Shown piece by piece: positions 37,889-48,166 of a stretch of DNA of 64,000 nt (positions are counted from its first letter, which is position 1; every line of letters starts with the position of its first letter). A program made the translations under genes and the position numbers. The DNA comes from an uncultured Gammaproteobacteria bacterium (GTDB lineage Bacteria; Pseudomonadota; Gammaproteobacteria; Pseudomonadales; Pseudohongiellaceae). The DNA lies in the NCBI GenBank assembly GCA_913048385.1, contig CAJWVZ010000003.1:62001-126000 (forward strand), given 5' to 3'. Below the pieces are notes generated by a model. It worked only from the letters and a program-made list of their open reading frames with translations. It did not search any database and was not told the origin of the DNA.

Positions 37889-39408
37889 GCGGATCTGACG
37901 TGATACCGATGGCGATTTCAGGATCGGATCTGCTTGCTCTTGCACCTCATCTCGCTCTGAGCGTTACGATTGTTTTAGTTATGCTATTGATCGGCATCAA
38001 AAGAGTTTATGTCGTCTCTTCCGCCGTGAGTATGATAGGTTTAGGCGCTAGTGCTTTACTTGCTATCGTTCAGCTTTATCAATCAATTTCGATTGAGGTT
38101 TCGCAACAAATTACGCCCTTATTCAGGGTCGATTCTTTTTCCTTGTTCTTTGTTGCCATTATTTGTTGTGCTGCGCTCTCGCTATCACTATTTGCGTTTT
38201 GTTATTTTATGCGTTTAAACGATGACCGAGACGAGTATCAATTATTGCTTCTTCTAGCAACTTTGGGTGGGGTTACACTCGCTACAAGTGTTCATTTTAT
38301 CGGAGCTTTGATTGGCTTAGAGATGATGAGTATGGCGCTGTACGGTATGTTAGCCTATCCGGTGCACTCCCATGAAAACTCAGGTGCAAGCCTGGAGTCG
38401 GCGTTCAAATACTTAATTTTATCAGCTGTCGCTTCCGCGACGATGCTGTTTGGCATGGGCTTATTGTATGCGGAGACAGGGTTGCTTACCGTTATTGGTG
38501 TTGGGGCGTTGGTCTCTGATCTTTCAGTACTTGTTGGGATCGGTTTGTTGTTCATTTTTGCAGGAATGGCATTTAAGCTTTCGTTAGTACCATTTCATTT
38601 GTGGACGCCAGATGTCTATGAAGGTGGCCCGATGCCCGCGAGTGCTTTTTTGGCTACAGTTGGAAAGGTCGCTGTTGCTGCCTTTATGCTTCGTTTAATT
38701 ATGCATACAAATGCCTTATCAATACCCTCAGTTTATTTTGCTATTTATTCAGTAGCAATCGTTTCTGTCCTACTGGGTAACTTACTTGCACTGCGTCAGC
38801 TAAGTTTAAAGCGACTCTTGGCATATTCATCTATTGCGCATATGGGATATTTGCTGATTGCCATTCTTTCTTTCTCGGTCAGGAGTGATGGTTCAATTTC
38901 TTCTGAAACTGGATTGGCTATTGCTGCCGTTGTTTTCTATCTTCTCGCCTACGTGGTGATGTCGGTAGGCGCCTTTGGATGCGCATCTCTGGTCTCTTCA
39001 AGTGAGCATGAGTCTGACTCGATAGCTGATTACACCGGATTATTCTGGCGATCGCCTTGGCTTGCCTTGGTCTTGACTAGTATGCTGCTGTCATTGGCAG
39101 GAATTCCGTTAACGGGAGGGTTTATTTCAAAATTTTTAGTGTTTTTTGCCGCCGTTGAGGCCTCTCAGTGGATTCTTTTACTGGTATTGGTGGTTGGCAG
39201 TGGTATTGGCCTCTACTACTATTTGCGGGTCATTTTTCAAATGTTGCAATCACCGAGCAAGCTTGAGCATTTGGAGTTAAAAGGAAGTAATTGGGAGACA
39301 CTCGGCGCTGTTTCAATGCTTCTTTTGGTTACTGTTGGCACCTTTATTTTGGGCGTTTATCCAGAGCCAATGTTAAATTTAGTGGAAGAAGTTGTTCTAT
39401 CGTTGTAA
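37885..39408 (+). CDS. nuoN: NADH-quinone oxidoreductase subunit N
   Basis: NuoN is the antiporter-like proton pump nearest to NuoK. LIGLEMMSMALYGMLAY has the conserved glutamate, and FKLSLVPFHLWTPDVYEGGP the lysine. At 507 residues it is full length. It is the last gene of the operon; no strong terminator is seen in the 104 nt that follow. Confidence 0.97.
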   Translation: MSGSDVIPMAISGSDLLALAPHLALSVTIVLVMLLIGIKRVYVVSSAVSMIGLGASALLAIVQLYQSISIEVSQQITPLFRVDSFSLFFVAIICCAALSLSLFAFCYFMRLNDDRDEYQLLLLLATLGGVTLATSVHFIGALIGLEMMSMALYGMLAYPVHSHENSGASLESAFKYLILSAVASATMLFGMGLLYAETGLLTVIGVGALVSDLSVLVGIGLLFIFAGMAFKLSLVPFHLWTPDVYEGGPMPASAFLATVGKVAVAAFMLRLIMHTNALSIPSVYFAIYSVAIVSVLLGNLLALRQLSLKRLLAYSSIAHMGYLLIAILSFSVRSDGSISSETGLAIAAVVFYLLAYVVMSVGAFGCASLVSSSEHESDSIADYTGLFWRSPWLALVLTSMLLSLAGIPLTGGFISKFLVFFAAVEASQWILLLVLVVGSGIGLYYYLRVIFQMLQSPSKLEHLELKGSNWETLGAVSMLLLVTVGTFILGVYPEPMLNLVEEVVLSL

Positions 39409-39471
39409 CCGATTTTTATCTCCAGTTTTAGCCAAGCGCTTACTCCTATTGAATCTAGCTGTAAAAACGTG

Positions 39472-39486
39472 CTTACATAATGTAAG
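39472..39486. promoter_or_regulatory. 15-bp palindrome upstream of sterol-desaturase-type gene
   Basis: CTTACAT and ATGTAAG flank one central A, 27 nt before the start codon. A further CTTAC lies at 39439 inside the 13-mer GCCAAGCGCTTAC (39432), which also occurs before nuoA. It is a candidate operator. Confidence 0.4.
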
Positions 39487-39512
39487 TTACCTATAACGTT
39501 TGGATTTTTGTT

Positions 39513-40598
39513 ATGCCTAGTTTCACTATCACCCCCATGGTTCTCGTAATCCCTGTGCTTTTCGCCATGATTTTTTTGGAGTTGCTGATTAGTTATTTCA
39601 AAGGTATCAAAGTTTATAGACTCCAAGATACTGTGACGTCGATAAACACTGGTCTCCTGAGTCAATTCGTTAATTCTACCGGTGCGATCATCAGCGTCTT
39701 TATGTATAGCGCGATCGAGCAGAGATTCGGGACCTTTGAATGGAGCGTTGAGAGTCCCTTTACCTGGGCCTTTTCTTTGTTGTTCTATGATTTTTTGTAT
39801 TACTGGGTTCATCGTACTGGGCATGAAGTGAATATTTTCTGGGCAGCACACATCACGCATCATAGTAGCGAGGAGTTTAATATCTCGACCGCAATGCGGC
39901 AGGCGTCGACGGGTTTCTACTTCAAGTGGGTGTTCTACATTCCGCTGGCGGTTTTGGGAATTCCGCTACAGGTTTTTATTGTGGTCGGTCTTGTTGATTT
40001 GTTGTATCAGGTATGGGTGCATACACAGCTCGTTGGCAGACTGGGTTGGTTAGAAAAATTTTTAGTTACTCCCTCAAACCATAGAGTACATCATGGTCAG
40101 AACGATTATTGTATTGACAAAAATTACGGGGGTATATTCAGTGTCTGGGATCAGCTTTTCGGTACTTTCGCGATTGAGAGGGAAGAGGAGCCTATTGTTT
40201 ACGGAATTCGAAAACCTCTAAATAGCTGGAATCCAGTTTGGGGTAATTTGCATTATTACCATCTGATAGTTAAGGGTGTTAAGAATCAGGATTCTTTCTC
40301 TAAGAAATTAATGTGTATTTTTGGAGAGCCTGCCTGGCAGGGAGAAGACATGCCCTCTTATAAATCCGAGTCGCCATCGGTAGAATCTTACAAAAAATTT
40401 GCGACATCACCTCCGAGGTGGGTGAATCTTTCAGGGCTTCTAACCACGCTACTTTCGGCTACTGTTCTGATTTTTTTTCTAGGCACAAAGGGCAACATGT
40501 CTGTTTTTATACAAACGCTTTGGGTCGCGATTGCGATTTTGATGGTTTTTAGTGCCGGAGCATTATGGAGTTCCTCGCGTTGGTATAGGGCTGAATGA
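39513..40598 (+). CDS. Sterol desaturase / fatty acid hydroxylase superfamily protein
   Basis: A 361-residue membrane di-iron enzyme. The three histidine boxes are H100-RTG-H104, H113-xx-H116-H117 and H190-xx-H193-H194, with an extra H170. The FWAAHITHHSSEEFN block resembles alkylglycerol monooxygenase relatives more than true C-4 methylsterol oxidases. It probably hydroxylates or desaturates a lipid using O2. It overlaps the following membrane-protein gene by 4 nt, which suggests a paired function. Confidence 0.85.
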   Translation: MPSFTITPMVLVIPVLFAMIFLELLISYFKGIKVYRLQDTVTSINTGLLSQFVNSTGAIISVFMYSAIEQRFGTFEWSVESPFTWAFSLLFYDFLYYWVHRTGHEVNIFWAAHITHHSSEEFNISTAMRQASTGFYFKWVFYIPLAVLGIPLQVFIVVGLVDLLYQVWVHTQLVGRLGWLEKFLVTPSNHRVHHGQNDYCIDKNYGGIFSVWDQLFGTFAIEREEEPIVYGIRKPLNSWNPVWGNLHYYHLIVKGVKNQDSFSKKLMCIFGEPAWQGEDMPSYKSESPSVESYKKFATSPPRWVNLSGLLTTLLSATVLIFFLGTKGNMSVFIQTLWVAIAILMVFSAGALWSSSRWYRAE

Positions 40599-41152
40599 TA
40601 ATTAGTCTTGCGCTATCGGATGCTTTCCTTTTTTGTATTTGTTTCTATATCTTACTTGCGGGTTCCCAATCCGTAACGTTTAAATTCGGGGTCTCTCTAG
40701 TAAGTGCCGCGTCGTGTCTTGGGGTGATGAAGTTTTCTGAAATCTTTCCGCTTCCTTCACTGCACGCATTTTTCTCAAGTCTCAGCGCATCTTCTGCGAT
40801 TCTAATGATCACAGTTGGAGTGATATGGCGAGATAGGTTGGTTGCTACTTCGTTACGTTATGCGTGGATTTTATTTGTTTCGAGCGCCGCGGTAACTCTT
40901 ATTATGAGTAATGCTTTTGGTTTAATCTATTTTGGATATGCAATCGCTGGCGTTTCGACCGTTGCATTAATTTTTCACCAAGCTATATTGAAAAGTAGAG
41001 ACGGACTAATTGGAGGTGTTTCATTATTGTTCGGATTTCTCATTTTTTTAACAAAAATTGAGCTATTTACTTTCTTAAAGCCAGGTGATTACCTGCACTT
41101 TTTTATGGCAATGGGGGTTTATAAGCTCAGTAGATCAACCGGTTTAGTTTAG
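40595..41152 (+). CDS. Six-helix membrane protein paired with the desaturase
   Basis: A 185-residue protein made almost wholly of hydrophobic helices (about 5-24, 31-47, 59-79, 85-107, 110-128 and 134-156). I do not recognise a family. The ATGA overlap with the di-iron enzyme gene indicates translational coupling, so it may be an electron-transfer or assembly partner, but no heme or flavin motif is visible. Isolated histidines (H57, H128, H168) are the only candidate ligands. Confidence 0.65.
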   Translation: MIISLALSDAFLFCICFYILLAGSQSVTFKFGVSLVSAASCLGVMKFSEIFPLPSLHAFFSSLSASSAILMITVGVIWRDRLVATSLRYAWILFVSSAAVTLIMSNAFGLIYFGYAIAGVSTVALIFHQAILKSRDGLIGGVSLLFGFLIFLTKIELFTFLKPGDYLHFFMAMGVYKLSRSTGLV

Positions 41153-41196
41153 ATATAGTTTGACTTGTTTAATTTAATGATAAGTGGAGAAGTGTT

Positions 41197-41766
41197 ATGT
41201 TGAAATTTTTGTCATTTTTGTCATTTTGGCTACTTAGTAGCGTATCGTCGGCCGCGGCTATGGAGGACACGATAGTTGTTACGAGTACAGTCTTTGAGCA
41301 TCATGGTATGGTGCCCGAAAAAAATTCGGCTTACTCAGATAATATTTCGATAGATGTCTCTTGGGCAAATTTACCCAGTGGAACGCAACAGGTAGCGCTT
41401 ATCTGTGACGATCCTAAAGTAGTTGAGCTAGGTATGATGCCTAGTCCTTTCGTGCATTGGGTTGTATATAATATTCCAGCCACTGTCGATGGTCTGCCTG
41501 GCGGGCTGCCGAGCGACGAGGAGATTAGCGCGGTTGATGGATTAGATGGGGTAATTAATGGTATGAATGGCCTGCGCAGACCAGGGTATTTTGGGCCGAG
41601 GCCACCTGCCAACGGTGAGCTACATCAGTATGATTTCCGAGTTTATGCTCTGGACGCTGATCTGGACCTTCAGCCGGGTCTAAATAAGGACGGTCTGTTG
41701 GCTGCCATTGAAGGCCACGTGATCGGAACGGGAATGCTTATGGGCCATTACGAAAGAAAAGAATGA
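41197..41766 (+). CDS. Exported YbhB/YbcL (PEBP) family protein
   Basis: A 189-residue protein with a signal peptide (cleavage near SSAAA). It has the phosphatidylethanolamine-binding protein core: CDDPKV, then FVHWVVYNIPAT, and GYFGPRPPANGELHQYDFRV, which form the anion pocket. Bacterial members bind small anions; their biological role is unclear. It is convergent with the flavin-reductase gene, with only 10 nt between stops and no obvious terminator. Confidence 0.88.
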   Translation: MLKFLSFLSFWLLSSVSSAAAMEDTIVVTSTVFEHHGMVPEKNSAYSDNISIDVSWANLPSGTQQVALICDDPKVVELGMMPSPFVHWVVYNIPATVDGLPGGLPSDEEISAVDGLDGVINGMNGLRRPGYFGPRPPANGELHQYDFRVYALDADLDLQPGLNKDGLLAAIEGHVIGTGMLMGHYERKE

Positions 41767-41776
41767 CCCTAGCTCT

Positions 41777-42397
41777 CTAAGGCCGCTTCAAAGTGAAAAA
41801 CGACTGTGCACTTACCAATGTATAGTCGTTTCCACCGAGTCTGCCTATGGGCTGAAGCGCGGCGATGTCAACAACCCCCTCTTGATTAATAAATTCGTCT
41901 TTGATATGGACGCCAATTACTTCCCCTAAGATTATTTTAAAATTGTCGGCATCAGACCAGCCCGGAACAGCGATACTCTTTACATATTTGCATTCCAAAT
42001 TAACTGGAGCTTCAGCTAGGCGCGGAGCCGAAACTAAGCGTGACTCTAATGTTGTTAATCCTGTCATCGTAATTTCATCGACTGCTGAGGGGACATTTTT
42101 TGACGATTCATTCATTTCTTCTTTAAAATCCCATGTCGCTAAATTACAGACGAACTCTTTTGTATTCTCAATATTCCTGAGGGAGTCTTTTAGTCCATCT
42201 TTCGCTGCTCCGGTTCCTGAGGAAAACATCACCGTCGGCGGCTGATAGCTCACGGCATTAAAGAAGCTATAAGGGGCAAGGTTGGGAATGCCATCAAGGT
42301 CTAATGAGCTTATCCATCCTATGGGACGAGGTACGATTAGCGAGTTAAATGGGTTGTGGGCAAGGCCATGATTTTTCTTTTTAGGTTCATAGAACAT
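41777..42397 (-). CDS. Flavin reductase-like FMN-binding split-barrel protein
   Basis: A 206-residue protein of the flavin reductase-like family: NSLIVPRPIGWISSLDLDG, NLAPYSFFNAVSYQPP and the phosphate-binding SSGTGAAKDGLKDSLRNI. It binds FMN and probably reduces flavin or serves as partner to a monooxygenase. No oxygenase gene is linked. The divergent space before tadA holds two dyads (42478, 42527) that may regulate this gene. Confidence 0.85.
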   Translation of the reverse strand: MFYEPKKKNHGLAHNPFNSLIVPRPIGWISSLDLDGIPNLAPYSFFNAVSYQPPTVMFSSGTGAAKDGLKDSLRNIENTKEFVCNLATWDFKEEMNESSKNVPSAVDEITMTGLTTLESRLVSAPRLAEAPVNLECKYVKSIAVPGWSDADNFKIILGEVIGVHIKDEFINQEGVVDIAALQPIGRLGGNDYTLVSAQSFFTLKRP

Positions 42398-42477
42398 AAC
42401 TATTCCAATGATTTTGTTTATGAATTTTTAGCATTGAGGCGAGAGTTTTTCTGGGGTTTTCCAATCTAGTATAGTAT

Positions 42478-42496
42478 ATCTTAACTAATCTAAGAT
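42478..42496. promoter_or_regulatory. Inverted repeat ATCTTA-N7-TAAGAT
   Basis: A perfect 6-bp dyad with a 7-nt spacer, 81 nt upstream of the flavin-reductase start. Its size fits a TetR or MarR operator. Confidence 0.35.
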
Positions 42497-42526
42497 GTAG
42501 TTGTGTTGGAAAGATCTTTGGAATGA

Positions 42527-42547
42527 ACTTTCTGACTTTCAGAAAGT
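42527..42547. promoter_or_regulatory. 9-bp perfect dyad in the flavin reductase/tadA gap
   Basis: ACTTTCTGA, CTT, TCAGAAAGT form a perfect inverted repeat with a 3-nt centre. No T run follows, so a protein-binding operator is more likely than a terminator. Confidence 0.4.
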
Positions 42548-42697
42548 ATAGGGTCGACGAACTATCGTTAATGTATGAGCCCGAAATAGCTCGATTGTTG
42601 GTCCTGGGTTATGTGGAGCTGTAGGGTCAACCATATCGAGGAAAAGTCAAAACTGTGATGCATTTTGAGTGAAAATATTTTGATAAAAAGCGATCCC

Positions 42698-43168
42698 ATG
42701 CAAGACCATCATTGGATGTTGAAGGCTTTAGAGCAAGCCAAAATTGCTGAGGCAATGGGTGAGGTACCTGTTGGCGCTGTCTTAGTTGGTAAGGGAGTGG
42801 CAGTAGCCCACGGTTATAATCAGCCTAGACGGAGTTTTGATCCTACGGCCCATGCTGAAATTATTGTGCTGCGTAAGGCTGCGGAGCGACTTTGCAATTA
42901 CCGTTTGCCGAATACGACGGTATATGTGACGCTTGAGCCGTGCAGCATGTGTTTGGGGGCTTTAATTCATGCAAGAGTGAGTCGTCTCGTTTTTGGTGCT
43001 CGTGAGCCGCGCTCTGGCGCGATAGTTAGCCGCCAACGCTACGATCATATTGATTATTTTAATCATAAAATTGAATGGTCGGAAGGGATTCTGGCGGAAG
43101 AGAGCGCGAGCTTGCTTTCAAAATTTTTTGAAAGTCGCCGGACAAAAAGTTCATCATGTTTAGGTTAA
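42698..43168 (+). CDS. tadA: tRNA adenosine(34) deaminase
   Basis: TadA converts A34 to inosine in tRNA-Arg(ACG). From ATG 42698 (157 residues; an in-frame TTG at 42665 is possible, neither has a strong ribosome site) the zinc ligands are H52, C82 and C85 (HAEI, PCSMC) and the proton shuttle is E54. MGEVPVGAVLV and RLCNYRLPNTTVYVTLEPC are typical. It is next to purL, a common arrangement in gammaproteobacteria. Confidence 0.95.
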   Translation: MQDHHWMLKALEQAKIAEAMGEVPVGAVLVGKGVAVAHGYNQPRRSFDPTAHAEIIVLRKAAERLCNYRLPNTTVYVTLEPCSMCLGALIHARVSRLVFGAREPRSGAIVSRQRYDHIDYFNHKIEWSEGILAEESASLLSKFFESRRTKSSSCLG

Positions 43169-43197
43169 GATAATTTGACTATATCACGACAAGGTAG

Positions 43198-43227
43198 TTG
43201 GGTTATTCTTTTCGCTTAACGTATAAT
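43198..43227 (+). promoter_or_regulatory. Candidate sigma-70 promoter for purL
   Basis: TATAAT (43222-43227) is a perfect -10 with TTGGGT 18 nt upstream as -35. Transcription would start about 40 nt before the purL ATG. Confidence 0.5.
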
Positions 43228-43272
43228 GAAGATATTTCTGCTTCGTTTGTATCTCATAGCTAGGATTTCTTA

Positions 43273-46200
43273 ATGCAGGTAATGTTTGGCACATCGGCAT
43301 TCTCTTCTATGAAGTGTCAAAAGTTTCGTGAACTCCTTCAAAAACACATCACAAGTATTTCTAAAGTTGATACAAGGTATATACATCTTGTGGATGCCAG
43401 TTCGGAATTGAAAGATGAGGAATCGTCACTGCTTGCCTCGCTTTTGGGGTATGGCGAAAGCAGTTGTAACGAGGATGTTAAATCTGGATTTAAGCTTGTT
43501 AAAACGGTACTCCCTCGATTGGGCACCATTTCTCCATGGTCGAGTAAAGCACAAGATATTATAAGAAATTGCGGTCTAGATGCTATAAGTCGATTAGAGC
43601 GGGGCATAGAGTTCCAGATTTTTTCTTCCCAAGTGTTGGACGCGGATCAGGTTTCTTTGCTGGAGGCCCTCATTCACGACAGAATGACTGAGGTTGTGAT
43701 TTCAGATGTATCCGAAGCAAAGAAATTGTTCCAAGAGAGTCCTCCAAAGCCATTGAAAAAAATTTTAATGATGGAGGAAGGAGTAGAGGCCCTTAAAAAG
43801 GCCAATTTGTCTTTGGGATTGGCATTAGCGGCTGATGAAATTAGATATTTGTTTAATCAATTTAACATCCTCAACCGAAATCCAACCGATATTGAGCTCA
43901 TGATGTTTGCCCAGGCAAATTCTGAGCATTGTCGTCATAAGATTTTTAATGCCAGTTGGGAGGTGAATGGTTTTGTAGAGCAGCATTCACTTTTTGAGAT
44001 GATAAAACACACCTACTCTACATCGCCTGATGGGGTGTTATCAGCTTACAGTGATAATGCCGCGGTGATGAGGGGGTATGAGGGTCACCGATTTTTTCCG
44101 AATGAGATTAGCAAAGTTTATGAGTTTCGAAAGGAGCCTGTTCATATTCTTATGAAAGTTGAGACGCATAATCATCCGACAGCGATAGCTCCCTTTCCGG
44201 GTGCTGCGACTGGTTCGGGGGGGGAAATTCGAGATGAGGGTGCGACTGGAACCGGAGCTAAACCTAAAGCTGGATTAACTGGGTTTAGTGTGTCGAATCT
44301 AAAGGTTCCAGGTTTTACTCAGCCGTGGGAGCAAGACTTTGGTAAGCCCGCACAAATTTCATCGGCTCTTGAAATTATGTTAGATGGGCCATTAGGTGGG
44401 GCGGCTTTTAATAATGAGTTCGGACGACCTGCATTGACGGGGTACTTCAGGACTTTTGAAGACTTCGTTGCAGATGACACAGGTCACGGAGCGGTGCGAG
44501 GTTTTCATAAGCCAATTATGATTGCAGGTGGCCTTGGAAATATTCGCGAGTCTCAGGTTCTAAAAAAAGAGATTAGAAAGGGCTCAAGCCTTGTTGTGCT
44601 AGGTGGGCCGGCAATGTTGATAGGGCTCGGAGGTGGTGCCGCTTCCTCTATGGCAAGCGGGGCCGGTAACGAACAGTTAGATTTTGCTTCCGTGCAGCGT
44701 GACAATCCGGAAATGGAGCGGCGGTGCCAAGAGGTGATTGATGCTTGTTGGCAGTTAGGTGTGAATAATCCCATCGCATTTATCCACGACGTTGGAGCTG
44801 GAGGGCTTTCAAATGCTTTGCCCGAGCTCGTAAAAGACGGAGGGTGCGGTGGCAGTTTCGATTTGAGGAAGGTACCCAGCTCTGATTCACAAATGTCCCC
44901 ACTCGAAATCTGGTGCAACGAATCACAGGAGCGGTATGTAATCGCCGTAACTCCGGATCGCTTAGACATTTTTTCTAAAATTTGTAAGAGAGAACGCTGC
45001 CCGTTTGCTCTGGTTGGTGAAGCAATTGAAGAAAAAAAGATCGAAGTCATGGATTCCCACTTTGAGAATGTGCCAATTAATCTACCAATGGAAGTGCTTT
45101 TTGGTAATCCTCCAAAGATGCATCGTAAGGCAAAAATTGAGCTGCAGCCTCGAGACAACTTCAACTTTGATGGTATTGGTTTGGTAGACGCCATTGATAG
45201 AGTTCTCTCCTTGCCAAGTGTTGCCAGTAAAAGTTTCTTGATAACTATTGGCGACCGAACTATCACGGGTATGGTTAATCGGGACCAAATGATCGGGCCT
45301 TGGCAAGTTCCCGTTGCTGACGCGGCAGTCACAGCCAATTCATATTTAGGCTATCGAGGGGAGGCAATGGCTATGGGTGAGAGATCTCCCGTCGCGCTTT
45401 TTGACGCTGCGGCCTCGGGTCGAATGGCAATCTCGGAAGCGCTCACGAATATAATGAGTACTGATATAAAAAATATCGGGGACGTAAAACTGTCGGCAAA
45501 CTGGATGGTGGCAGCCGGCTATGCGTCAGAGGATGCGAAGCTCTATCAAACAGTTCAAGCCGTCGCTATGGATCTTTGTCCAAAGTTAGGGATATGTATT
45601 CCAGTTGGAAAGGACTCGATGTCAATGAGGACTGTTTGGAAGGATAAAGATGACCTTATCGAACATAGTAATACAGCTCCGCTGAGTCTTGTTGTGACAG
45701 CTTTTGGGTGTGTTGAAGATATTCGTCGAACACTCACCCCAGAGCTTACTACTAGCGTTGATACCCAATTATTTTTGATTGATCTTGGCAAGGGGCAGAA
45801 TAGACTCGGCGGGTCCGCCTTGGGTCAGGTCTTTAGAAGCTTCAATGGTGTTGCTGCTGATTTAGATAATCCTGATGAACTTATACAGATGTTTAAGTTT
45901 ATACAGCAATGTCGTGATCAGGGTCTTTTGCTGTCTTACCATGATCGGTCTGATGGGGGTGTGCTTACTTCGCTGCTCGAAATGGCTTTTGCAAGTCACG
46001 TCGGGCTCGATATTAACCTTCGGGAGGACTTAAGTGAGCAACAGGTAATTGAAGCGCTTTTTGCAGAAGAGTTAGGGGCAGTGATTCAAGTTAAGTCTAG
46101 TCATTATGATGAAGTCTTCAAGATTGCTAATAGCCTTGGTGTGGCTGGTTTCTTGGAATCAATTGCTTCAATTCGAGAAGATGATTTTATCAAAATTTGG

Positions 46201-47187
46201 AGTGGGGAAACCGAGATATTTTCGAGTTCCAGACTGGATCTTCATCGAACTTGGTCCAAAACAAGCTATAAGTTGCAGAGCTTGAGAGATAACTCGGATT
46301 GCGCGGAAGAGGAATTTGATGCGCTTTTAGATCCAGATGATCCAGGATTAAATGTGAAGTTAAGTTTTGATTTGAACGATGATATTGTGGCGCCTTATAT
46401 CAACGTGGGTTCTAAGCCCCGAGTTGCAATACTGCGTGAGCAAGGTGTTAACGGGCAATTAGAAATGGGAGCGGCATTTGATCGAGCGTATTTTGAGTCT
46501 GTGGATGTACACATGACAGACTTGATAGCTGGAACGCAAACTTTGAATGAATTTAATGTGTTTGCGGCTTGCGGTGGTTTTTCTTACGGCGATGTATTGG
46601 GGGCTGGGGGTGGTTGGGCTAAAACAATATTATTTAATACCTCTTTAAGAGATCAGTTTGCATCGTTCTTTGACAGGAAAGATACCTTAGCTTTTGGTGT
46701 GTGTAACGGGTGTCAGATGATGTCCTATCTCAAAGAATTGATTCCGGGAGCTGACAACTGGCCTAAATTTTTTCGAAATAAATCTGAGCAATTTGAAGGG
46801 CGCTTTAGTCTTGTAAAAGTTGATAACGATTCCTCAGCTTTCTTTAACGGAATGAAAGGGTCGCAGTTTCCGATAGCTGTTGCGCATGGTGAGGGCAGGG
46901 CAGTTTTCGAATCGGAAGAAAAGGCTACTTCTTTTAAGCAAGGAGGCAATATAACTCTTCGCTACATCGATAATTGTGGAGAAGTTGCTGAGCAATATCC
47001 AGCAAACCCGAACGGCTCTATAGGTGGCATCGCTGGGGTTTGTAATGATGATGGTCGTGTCTCTATAATGATGCCGCACCCTGAGAGAGTTTTCAGAGCG
47101 AGTCAGAACTCATGGCATCCCGACAGTTGGAAAGAAGATGCTCCTTCAATGCGTATTTTCCGTAATGCCCGTCGCTGGTTCGAATAG
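43273..47187 (+). CDS. purL: Phosphoribosylformylglycinamidine synthase
   Basis: This large single-chain PurL (1304 residues) makes FGAM from FGAR, glutamine and ATP in purine synthesis. The synthetase part includes [35 protein letters not shown] and [10 protein letters not shown]. The C-terminal glutaminase (from about 1050) has the nucleophile in [10 protein letters not shown] and the His-Glu pair in MMPHPERVF. The form is that of gammaproteobacteria, not the split PurS/Q/L set. A perfect -10 lies upstream. Confidence 0.98.
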   Translation: MQVMFGTSAFSSMKCQKFRELLQKHITSISKVDTRYIHLVDASSELKDEESSLLASLLGYGESSCNEDVKSGFKLVKTVLPRLGTISPWSSKAQDIIRNCGLDAISRLERGIEFQIFSSQVLDADQVSLLEALIHDRMTEVVISDVSEAKKLFQESPPKPLKKILMMEEGVEALKKANLSLGLALAADEIRYLFNQFNILNRNPTDIELMMFAQANSEHCRHKIFNASWEVNGFVEQHSLFEMIKHTYSTSPDGVLSAYSDNAAVMRGYEGHRFFPNEISKVYEFRKEPVHILMKVETHNHPTAIAPFPGAATGSGGEIRDEGATGTGAKPKAGLTGFSVSNLKVPGFTQPWEQDFGKPAQISSALEIMLDGPLGGAAFNNEFGRPALTGYFRTFEDFVADDTGHGAVRGFHKPIMIAGGLGNIRESQVLKKEIRKGSSLVVLGGPAMLIGLGGGAASSMASGAGNEQLDFASVQRDNPEMERRCQEVIDACWQLGVNNPIAFIHDVGAGGLSNALPELVKDGGCGGSFDLRKVPSSDSQMSPLEIWCNESQERYVIAVTPDRLDIFSKICKRERCPFALVGEAIEEKKIEVMDSHFENVPINLPMEVLFGNPPKMHRKAKIELQPRDNFNFDGIGLVDAIDRVLSLPSVASKSFLITIGDRTITGMVNRDQMIGPWQVPVADAAVTANSYLGYRGEAMAMGERSPVALFDAAASGRMAISEALTNIMSTDIKNIGDVKLSANWMVAAGYASEDAKLYQTVQAVAMDLCPKLGICIPVGKDSMSMRTVWKDKDDLIEHSNTAPLSLVVTAFGCVEDIRRTLTPELTTSVDTQLFLIDLGKGQNRLGGSALGQVFRSFNGVAADLDNPDELIQMFKFIQQCRDQGLLLSYHDRSDGGVLTSLLEMAFASHVGLDINLREDLSEQQVIEALFAEELGAVIQVKSSHYDEVFKIANSLGVAGFLESIASIREDDFIKIWSGETEIFSSSRLDLHRTWSKTSYKLQSLRDNSDCAEEEFDALLDPDDPGLNVKLSFDLNDDIVAPYINVGSKPRVAILREQGVNGQLEMGAAFDRAYFESVDVHMTDLIAGTQTLNEFNVFAACGGFSYGDVLGAGGGWAKTILFNTSLRDQFASFFDRKDTLAFGVCNGCQMMSYLKELIPGADNWPKFFRNKSEQFEGRFSLVKVDNDSSAFFNGMKGSQFPIAVAHGEGRAVFESEEKATSFKQGGNITLRYIDNCGEVAEQYPANPNGSIGGIAGVCNDDGRVSIMMPHPERVFRASQNSWHPDSWKEDAPSMRIFRNARRWFE

Positions 47188-47193
47188 TCGCGA

Positions 47194-47538
47194 ATGAAAT
47201 TGAAAATGTTCAAAATTGAGTTTTACGTTCCCGAGCAGAATTACGAGTCGGTGACTCAGGCACTGTTTTCTGCAGGTGCCGGAAAAATTGGTGGCTACGA
47301 CCATTGTGCTTGGCGAACTGCGGGTATCGGTCAATTTAGGCCATTAGATGGGAGTTTTCCGCACGTAGGGGTTGCGGGTCGATTAACGTGTTTTTCTGAG
47401 GTCAAGGTAGAGCTTGTCTGCGGCGAAGAATTCTTGTACGAAGCGTGTGCTGCCTTAATCAGTGCTCATCCCTATGAGGAGCCAGCTTATTCAGTTTCTG
47501 AGATGCTTGACATTAGTAAATTTGTTTTAGCAAGCTAA
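47194..47538 (+). CDS. Stand-alone NIF3/YqfO C-terminal (CutA-like) domain protein
   Basis: A 114-residue protein starting 6 nt after purL. It matches the small domain found inserted in NIF3/YqfO proteins: KIEFYVPEQNYESVTQAL, then AGAGKIGGYDHCAW, and ISAHPYEEPAYSV. The fold resembles CutA1/PII trimers. The metal-binding NIF3 halves are absent, so this is the domain alone, as in many gammaproteobacteria. Function is unknown; its tight linkage to purL is suggestive. Confidence 0.85.
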   Translation: MKLKMFKIEFYVPEQNYESVTQALFSAGAGKIGGYDHCAWRTAGIGQFRPLDGSFPHVGVAGRLTCFSEVKVELVCGEEFLYEACAALISAHPYEEPAYSVSEMLDISKFVLAS

Positions 47539-47581
47539 TTTAAAGAAGGATTTTATTTTTACATTTTTGAGATAAATGTTA

Positions 47582-47610
47582 TTGAAATTTCAGTAAAGTG
47601 CCGATATTAC
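47582..47610 (+). promoter_or_regulatory. Candidate sigma-70 promoter for purE
   Basis: TTGAAA (47582-47587), a 17-nt spacer and TATTAC (47605-47610) match the consensus at 5 and 4 of 6 positions, 43 nt before the purE start. Confidence 0.4.
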
Positions 47611-47652
47611 TGTGGTCGTCGATGCGCTCGATAAATGATTAGGGAATATGTA

Positions 47653-48150
47653 ATGGCTACGAATTCTAAGATTTCTCAGACACCGGTTGCGATTGTTATG
47701 GGCTCAAAGTCTGACCTACCAACTTTGCAGGCGGCTACCGGCCTACTGGAGGAATTAGACGTAGGTTATGAGGTTAAGATAGTCAGTGCTCATCGAACAC
47801 CCAAACGTCTATACGAATTTGCGAGCACTGCGCATGAACGAGGCTTTCAGGTCATAATTGCTGGGGCCGGAGGAGCTGCTCATCTGGCTGGAATGGTTGC
47901 TGCCCTGACTCATTTGCCGGTCCTTGCAGTGCCAGTTGCAAGTCAATACTTGAAAGGGATCGACAGCCTTTTATCGATGGTACAAATGCCTAAGGGAGTT
48001 GCTGTAGCTACTCAGGCTATCGGTGAACCAGGCGCATTCAATGCTGGGTTGCTTGCCTGTCAAATATTAGCCTTGGGAGATGAGGCGCTGACGGCGAGAA
48101 TAATTGCATGGCGAAAAAATCAAACCGAAAGCATTCCAGAGAGTATATAA
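47653..48150 (+). CDS. purE: 5-(carboxyamino)imidazole ribonucleotide mutase
   Basis: PurE moves a carboxyl group within N5-CAIR to give CAIR. ATG 47653 (165 residues) is preferred over 47635 because AGGGA lies 7 nt upstream. [18 protein letters not shown] and [11 protein letters not shown] are the substrate-binding blocks of class I PurE. PurK, usually the next gene, is missing here, since a NUDIX gene follows convergently; purK must lie elsewhere. Confidence 0.97.
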   Translation: MATNSKISQTPVAIVMGSKSDLPTLQAATGLLEELDVGYEVKIVSAHRTPKRLYEFASTAHERGFQVIIAGAGGAAHLAGMVAALTHLPVLAVPVASQYLKGIDSLLSMVQMPKGVAVATQAIGEPGAFNAGLLACQILALGDEALTARIIAWRKNQTESIPESI

Positions 48151-48166
48151 AGAATATTCTCGTTTC

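Noticed and set aside
44553-45338. A long minus-strand open frame inside purL
   Set aside because: It mirrors the codon pattern of purL, and its product resembles no protein.
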